A program made the translations under genes and the position numbers. From Candidatus Moranbacteria bacterium RIFCSPLOWO2_12_FULL_48_12 (GTDB lineage: Bacteria > Patescibacteriota > Minisyncoccia > Moranbacterales > UBA1568): DNA of 11,128 nt. The DNA lies in NCBI GenBank assembly GCA_001784735.1, contig MFSB01000049.1:1-11128 (forward strand). Direction: 5' to 3'. How positions within the stretch are numbered: position 1 is the stretch's first letter; each line of letters starts with the position of its first letter. A model generated the notes under the pieces. It did no database searches. It saw only the letters and a program-made list of their open reading frames with translations, and was not told the origin of the DNA. Shown here piece by piece: positions 1 through 4,166 of the stretch.

Positions 1-66
1 CTTCGATACCCTTTCGGGTACGACAGTTTTCAAGACTGTTGCCTTCAACCACTCGGCCACGCTTCC
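1..66 (-). tRNA. tRNA-Ser(UGA), 3' end cut by window edge
   Basis: The reverse complement begins GGAAGCG TG GCCGAG, the usual start of a bacterial serine tRNA (acceptor strand, then D-arm). An anticodon stem ACAGU/ACUGU encloses loop CUUGAAA, giving anticodon UGA, which decodes UCN serine codons. The long variable arm of class II tRNAs is visible as a hairpin (UACCC, loop GAAA, GGGUA). The T-arm and 3' acceptor strand lie beyond position 1, so CCA status cannot be judged. I placed the 5' end by comparison with the known spacing in tRNA-Ser (nine bases before GCCGAG). Confidence 0.93.
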
Positions 67-99
67 CCTAAACACACCTTCCCAATTTCTTGCCATTTC

Positions 100-128
100 A
101 TCCTAGCAAGCCGCTCACGCTTTGTACA
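100..128 (-). promoter_or_regulatory. candidate promoter of tRNA-Ser
   Basis: Reading the minus strand there is TGTACA (123-128) as a -35-like box, 17 bp, then TAGGAT (100-105) as a -10-like box. Each matches 4 of 6 consensus positions. Transcription would start about 28 nt upstream of the tRNA 5' end. Spacing is ideal but the boxes are weak, so this is a tentative call. Confidence 0.33.
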
Positions 129-152
129 GACTTTTTTGCCTCCCCATCTGCA

Positions 153-186
153 TAGTACTTTTCTTGCAATTGCAAGAAAAGTACTA
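153..186. repeat. perfect 34-bp palindrome
   Basis: Seventeen bases on each side of the centre (between 169 and 170) are exactly complementary with no spacer; the core is CTTGCAATTGCAAG and the ends are TAGTAC/GTACTA. It lies between the divergent tRNA-Ser and the membrane-protein gene at 273. It could be a dimeric regulator's operator or a cruciform/terminator-like hairpin. No clean T-tract follows it directly on either strand, so a classical terminator is not favoured. Confidence 0.9.
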
Positions 187-240
187 CGGCAAAATTACTA
201 AAAAACTACGTCATAAAAGAGCCCTTTTTTTCATAAAATA

Positions 241-249
241 TGCTATAGT
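241..249 (+). promoter_or_regulatory. extended -10 promoter element for the 273 gene
   Basis: TGcTATAGT is an extended -10 (TGn plus a TATAAT-like box) located 23 bp before the ATG at 273. No convincing -35 box lies 17 bp upstream (that position falls in a run of C and T), which is common for extended -10 promoters. Predicted leader is short, about 16 nt. Confidence 0.45.
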
Positions 250-272
250 AAATAGGAACCAATACCTCGCCT

Positions 273-794
273 ATGCCACAAGATTTTTCCTCTGAAATGT
301 CTCAACAAGAACACAGCCTTTCTTCCGCCTATGGCGAGGTACTGCTTCATTGGCAAGCTCCGGAACATGAGCCCTTGGAACTCGGTCCTCGTTCGCGCAT
401 CATCGTCACGGTTCTCCTCATCGCCATCATCGCCTACGCCCTCTATACCGACAGTCCGCTCATGGCCATCACCTTCATCCTGATCGGTGTCGTTGGTTAC
501 CTCTCGCTCTATCGTGAGCCACGCATTCTTTCTTTCTTTGTTACCGCCAGAGGCATCATTGCCGGCAGTGAATTCTATGAATATGACACGCTCCAATCCT
601 TTTTTATCTATACCGATCCGCCGTTCGAAAACATTCTGAGCATCCAGACCGCGGGCAAGCTCGTCCCCTATGTGCATATTCCGGCTATGACAGTTGATAT
701 CAATGTATTGCGTGACACTCTCGATGAGTTTATCCCCGAAGAAAAGCACGACCCCGGTTTAGTTGACACATTGGAGAAATTACTGCATATTTGA
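273..794 (+). CDS. two-helix membrane protein of unknown function
   Basis: The product is 173 residues. A polar N-terminus with Ser, Gln and Glu (about 1-40) is followed by two adjacent hydrophobic helices, about 41-58 and 62-80, separated by a tight turn (YTDSP). A soluble C-terminal part (81-173) is rich in beta-type stretches such as ILSFFVTARGIIAG and ends in a Glu/Asp-rich helix. This layout (helical hairpin then a compact cytoplasmic domain) resembles small bacterial PH-like membrane proteins common in Patescibacteria, but I see no diagnostic motif and assign no function. The ATG at 273 is chosen because it follows the extended -10 at a sensible distance; a second Met at residue 9 is possible. 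It is monocistronic: a long hairpin follows the stop within about 10 nt. Confidence 0.8.
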   Translation: MPQDFSSEMSQQEHSLSSAYGEVLLHWQAPEHEPLELGPRSRIIVTVLLIAIIAYALYTDSPLMAITFILIGVVGYLSLYREPRILSFFVTARGIIAGSEFYEYDTLQSFFIYTDPPFENILSIQTAGKLVPYVHIPAMTVDINVLRDTLDEFIPEEKHDPGLVDTLEKLLHI

Positions 795-804
795 GTCTGA
801 CAAG

Positions 805-871
805 GAATTACGAAGTACGAATCAGGAATCATGGGAACCGATCGTAATTCGTGATTCTTTATTCATAATTC
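805..871. repeat. imperfect hairpin with 26-nt arms, likely terminator
   Basis: Left arm 805-830 and right arm 846-871 are complementary at 20 of 26 positions, around a 15-nt loop. The arms are built of iterated GAATTA/GAATCA-type words. The hairpin starts 10 nt after the stop of the membrane-protein gene, so it may end that transcript, but it lacks a clear U-tract. A second hairpin with arms of the same length lies at 9544-9605, suggesting a recurrent intergenic repeat type. Confidence 0.7.
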
Positions 872-882
872 ATCACAAGAAA

Positions 883-917
883 GCGCTTGTTCCGCCAGCC
901 GGCGGATCAGTGGATAG
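883..917 (+). pseudogene. tRNA-Arg 5' fragment interrupted by palindrome
   Basis: GCGCTTGT (883-890) and TCAGTGGATAG (907-917) are exact copies of the acceptor 5' strand and D-arm of the intact tRNA-Arg at 926. Between them the three bases AGC of the real gene are replaced by a 16-bp palindrome (891-906). The copy ends at 917, nine bases before the true gene. It lacks anticodon and T-arms and cannot be a tRNA. It reads as a partial duplication of the neighbouring tRNA. Confidence 0.75.
891..906. repeat. GC-rich palindromic element in tRNA fragment
   Basis: TCCGCC, loop AGCC, GGCGGA: a 6-bp perfect stem. It sits inside the duplicated tRNA-Arg 5' fragment at the start of the D-arm. Similar in size and composition to the elements at 2108, 2168, 2340 and 9006. 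Confidence 0.7.
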
Positions 918-925
918 TAAATAAT

Positions 926-998
926 GCGCTTGTAGCTCAGTGGATAGAGCATCTGGTTGCGGTCCAGAGGGTCGCAGGTTCGATTCCTGCCAAGCGCA
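926..998 (+). tRNA. tRNA-Arg(GCG)
   Basis: A complete cloverleaf is visible: acceptor GCGCTTG/CAAGCGC (7 perfect pairs), D-stem GCTC/GAGC, anticodon stem TCTGG/CCAGA with loop TTGCGGT (anticodon GCG), T-stem GCAGG/CCTGC with loop TTCGATT, and discriminator A at 998. The anticodon reads CGC (and CGU by wobble), arginine. Most bacteria use ACG, deaminated to ICG by TadA; a G34 version is unusual. No CCA is encoded right after the discriminator (CAA follows), so CCA would have to be added enzymatically. An 11-bp copy of its 3' end recurs at 1187-1197. Confidence 0.93.
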
Positions 999-999
999 C
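989..999 (+). repeat. direct repeat, left copy (tRNA-Arg 3' end)
   Basis: GCCAAGCGCAC, the end of the T-stem and acceptor strand of tRNA-Arg(GCG). An identical 11-mer occurs at 1187-1197. Together they bracket the hairpin-chain segment. Confidence 0.85.
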
Positions 1000-1197
1000 A
1001 AATGAACGAAGTGAATTTGTAAGCTGGAATAAGACAATTGCTTGTCTTGTGTCAGAAATCGAACGCCGGAACGATATTTTTTCAGTAGAAAAAACCGTGA
1101 GGCGGTGCCCAGACAAACTTTTGTGACGACAAAAGTTTAGTCGAGGGAGTTTCCTGTTTACCCGCCCGTAGTTTTAACGGAGGAGGGCCAAGCGCAC
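1000..1197 (+). mobile_element. 198-bp hairpin-chain element at tRNA-Arg 3' end (candidate)
   Basis: The unit includes one copy of the 11-bp repeat derived from the tRNA 3' end. It holds a row of short hairpins: 998-1020 (ACAAAT/ATTTGT outer stem), 1031-1048 (AAGACAA/TTGTCTT), 1077-1094 (TTTTTTC/GAAAAAA), 1094-1106 (ACCG/CGGT), 1115-1138 (10-bp perfect stem AAACTTTTGT/ACAAAAGTTT with GACG loop), and a weaker GC-rich hairpin at 1161-1187. No credible ORF covers it; the long frame at 887-1126 is a translated tRNA. The distal repeat is followed by CA, so GCGCACCA there would be a tRNA end with encoded CCA. This is consistent with insertion into, or duplication of, the original tRNA end. It could be a small integrated element or a structured RNA; mobility is inference. 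Confidence 0.45.
1187..1197 (+). repeat. direct repeat, right copy
   Basis: Identical to 989-999. Here the discriminator A is followed by CCA (1197-1199), unlike the copy inside the intact tRNA. That suggests this side carries the ancestral 3' flank. Confidence 0.85.
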
Positions 1198-1213
1198 CAC
1201 TAATAAATTTTCT

Positions 1214-1540
1214 GTGGAAAACAAACTTTTTCTCAAACAAAAACCGACTCTCAAAGATTTCCAAGAGTACCTAGGAAAGGCTCTGCGCGTGCGTGGATTT
1301 GAACGAGAGACGGCAGCGGAATTGGTGCTCTTGTTCCTCGAAGAAGCCGGTGAAATGGCCAAAGCTGTCCGCAAAACAACCGGTGTCAAAACCGGCACCC
1401 ATTCCAAAAAGCAGCACCTCGACGAGGAACTCGCGGATGTTTTCATCTATCTTCTGGAAATCTGCAATCATTTCCATATCGATCTGGAGACGGCCTTCCG
1501 CAAGAAAGAAGAAAAGAACAAGACAAGAACATGGAAGTAA
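1214..1540 (+). CDS. MazG-like nucleotide pyrophosphohydrolase
   Basis: The product has 108 residues, the size of a single-domain, all-helical MazG-superfamily enzyme. These hydrolyse NTPs or dNTPs to the monophosphate and pyrophosphate and clear damaged or non-canonical nucleotides. The metal-binding signature is present: EExxE at residues 43-47 (EEAGE) and ExxD at 72-75 (ELAD), with the usual connecting loop and a C-terminal FRKKEEKNKTRTW tail typical of short MazG proteins. The start is GTG at 1214, giving MENKLF; no ATG lies upstream in frame and no Shine-Dalgarno is within reach (the GGAGGAGGG at 1180-1187 is too far). The stop overlaps the next gene's start by 10 nt, so the two are probably co-transcribed and translationally coupled. 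Substrate cannot be told from sequence. Confidence 0.85.
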   Translation: MENKLFLKQKPTLKDFQEYLGKALRVRGFERETAAELVLLFLEEAGEMAKAVRKTTGVKTGTHSKKQHLDEELADVFIYLLEICNHFHIDLETAFRKKEEKNKTRTWK

Positions 1541-2046
1541 CAAAAATATCTCCATTTACGAAAGAATACTTACGATTCGTCTCTATCGCGACGAAGACGT
1601 TCCCGATGCATTTTCCTTTGATAATTTTGGCTTCTTTGAGAAAGAGAGCCGATATCATCATCTGTAAAATTTATGGTAGAACAATAGGAGGATTCATCAT
1701 CACTGATTTGCCGTTAAACACCTTTATTTTTCGTCCAAAGATCTTTTTTAGCACCCTAAAAACAAACGCCTTTAAAAAATTGATGAGCGAGGGATACAGA
1801 TACTTGACTTATGTGGTTATAGACAAAAAATATAGAAGAAATGGCTACGGGTTGAAAATGATGCGTGAAGCAAGAGTAAAATATGATATCAAATCATATT
1901 TCACCCCTTTTATGGATGAACTGCAGAATTTCTATGAAAAATCCGGCGCGACCGTATATAAGACAAAAGATGGGAAGACCTTGGATGGATTATGCGGCCC
2001 GGTAATGGTTTTTGAAGGACGTAGTAATAGCATGATACACCCATAG
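1531..2046 (+). CDS. GNAT-family N-acetyltransferase
   Basis: The product has 171 residues. The acetyl-CoA pyrophosphate-binding motif A of GNAT enzymes is visible at about 95-111: the strand YVVIDKKYRR followed by RRNGYG (102-107), matching R/Q-x-x-G-x-G/A. A later FYEKSGA (134-140) matches the usual beta6-alpha4 region. The acceptor substrate is unknown. The ATG at 1531 lies inside the end of the MazG gene (10-nt overlap, different frame), pointing to a two-gene operon. The gene is visibly more A+T-rich than murI or recG, with many AAA and ATA codons, which may mean a different origin. The N-terminal half is poorly conserved by eye. Confidence 0.75.
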   Translation: MEVTKISPFTKEYLRFVSIATKTFPMHFPLIILASLRKRADIIICKIYGRTIGGFIITDLPLNTFIFRPKIFFSTLKTNAFKKLMSEGYRYLTYVVIDKKYRRNGYGLKMMREARVKYDIKSYFTPFMDELQNFYEKSGATVYKTKDGKTLDGLCGPVMVFEGRSNSMIHP

Positions 2047-2070
2047 CTAAAGACAAGACAGCTAAGGTAA

Positions 2071-2135
2071 ATAGAACATTTCCCTCCGAAAGAAGAGATG
2101 CAGGCTCCCTGCCTGCCGGCAGGCAGGAATTCCAG
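2071..2135 (+). pseudogene. tRNA-Arg(CCG)-like 3' fragment interrupted by palindrome
   Basis: Positions 2071-2107 match the intact tRNA-Arg at 2223 from the D-arm end through the T-loop at 33 of 37 bases, including the CTCCGAA anticodon loop. The copied anticodon stem has a C-A mismatch. After the T-loop (GGCTC for GGTTC) a 20-bp perfect palindrome (2108-2127) is inserted, then AATTCCAG resumes the T-arm (ATTCCTG in the intact gene). There is no acceptor strand at either end, so it is a remnant. Confidence 0.75.
2108..2127. repeat. 20-bp perfect GC-rich palindrome in tRNA remnant
   Basis: CCTGCCTGCC joined directly to its reverse complement, with no loop. It is inserted in the T-loop of the tRNA-Arg-like remnant, just after TTC/CTC. 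Confidence 0.85.
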
Positions 2136-2146
2136 TTTTAAAATTT

Positions 2147-2216
2147 GCCCTCGTCGTATAATGGATACCCGCCCGTACCGAACGCGGTACGTTCGGGCGG
2201 GAGACACCCCCCTGCC
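2147..2216 (+). pseudogene. tRNA 5' half interrupted by palindrome
   Basis: GCCCTCG TC GTATAATGGATA (2147-2167) has the form of an acceptor strand plus D-arm. It resembles, without copying, the CGTTCAATGGATAG of the tRNA at 2223. A 34-bp palindromic insert (2168-2201) follows in the D-loop. AGAC (2202-2205) then closes the D-arm, and ACCCCCCTGCC would be the 5' anticodon arm. No 3' half follows; the intact tRNA-Arg starts at 2223. The D-arm contains a perfect TATAAT (2157-2162), which might act as a -10 for the downstream tRNA. Confidence 0.6.
2168..2201. repeat. 34-bp GC-rich palindromic element
   Basis: The outer stem CCCGCCCG (2168-2175) pairs with CGGGCGGG (2194-2201). An inner stem GTACCG (2175-2180) pairs with CGGTAC (2185-2190) around AACG. 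It lies in the D-loop of a tRNA 5' half. The CCCGCCC...GGGCGGG ends are shared with the insert in recG at 9006-9035. Confidence 0.8.
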
Positions 2217-2222
2217 CCGTAC

Positions 2223-2294
2223 GCTTTCATCGTTCAATGGATAGGACACTTCCCTCCGAAGGAAGAGATGCAGGTTCGATTCCTGCTGAGAGCA
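2223..2294 (+). tRNA. tRNA-Arg(CCG)
   Basis: Complete cloverleaf: acceptor GCTTTCA/TGAGAGC (one G-U pair), D-stem GTTC/GGAC, anticodon stem CTTCC/GGAAG with loop CTCCGAA (anticodon CCG, reads CGG), T-stem GCAGG/CCTGC with loop TTCGATT, discriminator A at 2294. CAA follows instead of CCA. It lies among three broken tRNA-like copies, two of which share its anticodon or T-arm sequence. Confidence 0.92.
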
Positions 2295-2307
2295 CAATTA
2301 TTAGAAA

Positions 2308-2383
2308 GCGTTCTGGGGCGAAGGAGAAAATCGTGGTTCCCCGCCAGAACGACTCTGTCGGGCTGGGATTCCTGCCGAGCGCA
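2308..2383 (+). pseudogene. degenerate tRNA-like remnant with palindrome in T-loop
   Basis: GCGAAGGAGAAAATCGTGGTTC (its last part at 2335-2339) resembles the 3' anticodon arm, variable loop and T-arm of tRNA-Arg(CCG). A palindromic insert (2340-2367) then splits the T-loop. From 2367 to 2388 the sequence matches the 3' end plus flank of tRNA-Arg(GCG) (982-1003) at 21 of 22 bases. GCGTTC at 2308-2313 could pair with GAGCGC (2377-2382) as a shortened acceptor stem, but no D-arm is present. It looks like a chimera of two Arg tRNAs with a deletion. Confidence 0.6.
2340..2367. repeat. GC-rich palindromic element in T-loop of tRNA remnant
   Basis: The ends CCCGCC and GGCTGGG pair with one bulged T; an inner CAGA/TCTG stem encloses ACGAC. 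It is inserted between TTC and ATT of the T-loop, the same place as the 2108 element. Confidence 0.6.
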
Positions 2384-2596
2384 CAAATTACACGTAAGCT
2401 TTTGAAACGGAAAAGAAAGTAAGTAGTGATTTCTAATAGGATGAATCCCGTTAGACATCGCTTTATGTTTAAGCTCCATATCTGTAAGCATATTTCAATC
2501 TTGTGCATCCTCAAATGATTAGCCGGTTTTGTTCATGACAGTGGCTACTCATATATTTCAAAGAGAGTTTGGGTAACCGTGGTTTACATAGAAGAC
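2384..2596. other. intergenic, no feature seen
   Basis: This stretch between the tRNA remnants and the convergent sulfatase gene is A+T-rich. I see no tRNA-like arm, clear terminator or credible ORF in it; frames crossing it have no family resemblance. Confidence 0.5.
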
Positions 2597-4159
2597 CTAA
2601 AAATACGGCTGTATGTATCGTTTTCGTTCTATGTTCAAAGGAGAGTTCGGAGAAATTTTTGCAGACCAATCTTCAAGTTTTTTACGCAATATTTCCGCTT
2701 CCTCTGGGTATTTGTCTATAACATTTTTCGTTTCCAACGGATCATGAACCATATCGTACAATTCGGCCTCCGGTATATGCACCGGTATTCCTGTCAATGT
2801 CTTCCATAAAGATATTGCTTCCTCGCGTTCACGCGCAGTTCTCAAGATATATTTCCATTCGGGCGTTCTGATCGCAATATCCTTATACACCCCACTCACG
2901 ACACTAATACCGCGCACCTCCAATGCATTACGCGACGAATGTTCTGCCTCTTCCCACAAAGGAATGCGCTCCAGAAATACCTCTTTTCGGAGGTTGTCAT
3001 GTTCCCTACCGCTGATGATAGGCACCAGACTTTTACCCTGTATCCAATCGGGAACCGTGTCACCTAACAATTCTATAATCGTCGGAAATATGTCTATAGA
3101 ACTAGACATCGATGACACCCTCTGTCCGCTTTGAAGAGACGGGATAAAAATATAAAGCGGAGTATGTGTCTGAGTATCAAACACATCATAATGAGCGACG
3201 TATCCGTGTTCGCCAAGACCCTCGCCGTGTTCGGATTCTATAACTATGAGCGTTTTCTTCAGCAAATTCCTCTGTTTGAGTTCGCTTAGCAGTCCGCCCA
3301 AAAAATCATCAAACTCCCGTACCCCGTTGTCGTATTGATCGCGGACGTACTGCATATCTGCTTCATTCAATTTTTTACCGCTTGGATACAGTACATTTTT
3401 GTACAAATGCATAAATACATTTTTATAGTCCAATTGCACCCCTTTAAAGACTCCGTCATATTTGTCATCGGCATATACGTTATTAGCGGTCCAGCCGTAA
3501 GGCCAATGCACTCCCCCTACTGCAAGCCACAAGAAAAATTTTTTATCGCCTAATGCATCAAGTTCTGAATCCAATTTGGATTGCACAGGAAATTGTCTGA
3601 ATCTGCTTTCATCTTCGGCTATTAATGGATTGACATACTCATATCTGTCAAAACTTCTTGAAAAACTGGCCTCTATTGCCGGAAAAGCTTTAAATTCAGG
3701 CGAGGAAAAAACTGCTGATGTTTTGTACCCCTTGCTTTTCAAGTACCGTGTAATAGTCACTTTGTTATCCGGCAAAACCGTATCAAAATTTGTCACACCA
3801 TTAGACGAAGGATAGAGGCCTGTCTGGACAGACATTTCCGAAACAGGAGTAAGAAATGAGGTTGAAAAATTATTGAGAAACAATGCACCCGATTGCGAAA
3901 ATTTGTCGAAGTTAGGGGTAGTGTCACGCCGATATCCTAAGGTGCTCACATGATCGGCTCGCAAACTGTCAACGGAAAGCAAAATAACATTACAATCGCT
4001 GCAGATGCCATGAACCGTACCTGGCTCAATCCCCAATGACTTCAAGGTTAAAATACTTTCATTGTTTGCTCTTTTGCCATAGCCACCAAAAAACACAGCT
4101 CCTGCGAGTATAATAATAACGACTGAAGAAATGGGTAGGATGATGGAATACTTCCGCAT
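2597..4159 (-). CDS. membrane-anchored sulfatase / alkaline phosphatase superfamily protein
   Basis: The product is 520 residues from the ATG at 4159 (MRKYS). That start puts a short Lys/Arg N-terminus before a membrane helix at about 5-24, so the catalytic domain should lie outside the membrane. A GTG at 4198 would add 13 residues and overlap the upstream gene; I prefer 4159. Family evidence: NVILLSVDSLRADH (57-70) with metal-ligand Asp64, DTTPNFDKFS, and TGLYPSSNGV (113-122). The nucleophile position of the sulfatase signature aligns to Thr104 (TPVSEMSVQTG), not Cys or Ser, so formylglycine activation is not expected. The second metal motif is SEHG (309-312), where SDHG is normal. The product may be a phosphoester hydrolase, a phospho-transferase or a diverged enzyme. 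It begins 7 nt after the stop of the paralogue upstream, so the two form an operon. Confidence 0.85.
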   Translation of the reverse strand: MRKYSIILPISSVVIIILAGAVFFGGYGKRANNESILTLKSLGIEPGTVHGICSDCNVILLSVDSLRADHVSTLGYRRDTTPNFDKFSQSGALFLNNFSTSFLTPVSEMSVQTGLYPSSNGVTNFDTVLPDNKVTITRYLKSKGYKTSAVFSSPEFKAFPAIEASFSRSFDRYEYVNPLIAEDESRFRQFPVQSKLDSELDALGDKKFFLWLAVGGVHWPYGWTANNVYADDKYDGVFKGVQLDYKNVFMHLYKNVLYPSGKKLNEADMQYVRDQYDNGVREFDDFLGGLLSELKQRNLLKKTLIVIESEHGEGLGEHGYVAHYDVFDTQTHTPLYIFIPSLQSGQRVSSMSSSIDIFPTIIELLGDTVPDWIQGKSLVPIISGREHDNLRKEVFLERIPLWEEAEHSSRNALEVRGISVVSGVYKDIAIRTPEWKYILRTAREREEAISLWKTLTGIPVHIPEAELYDMVHDPLETKNVIDKYPEEAEILRKKLEDWSAKISPNSPLNIERKRYIQPYF

Positions 4160-4166
4160 GTTGCGC

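Noticed and set aside
887..1126. 79-residue plus-strand ORF containing LVAQWIEHLVAVQRVAGSIPA
   Set aside because: That peptide is the conceptual translation of the tRNA-Arg gene itself, a known type of spurious ORF.
2145..2405. 86-residue plus-strand ORF and overlapping minus-strand ORFs across the tRNA cluster
   Set aside because: They translate tRNA-Arg(CCG), its remnants and palindromes; peptides such as FIVQWIGH come from the tRNA D-arm.
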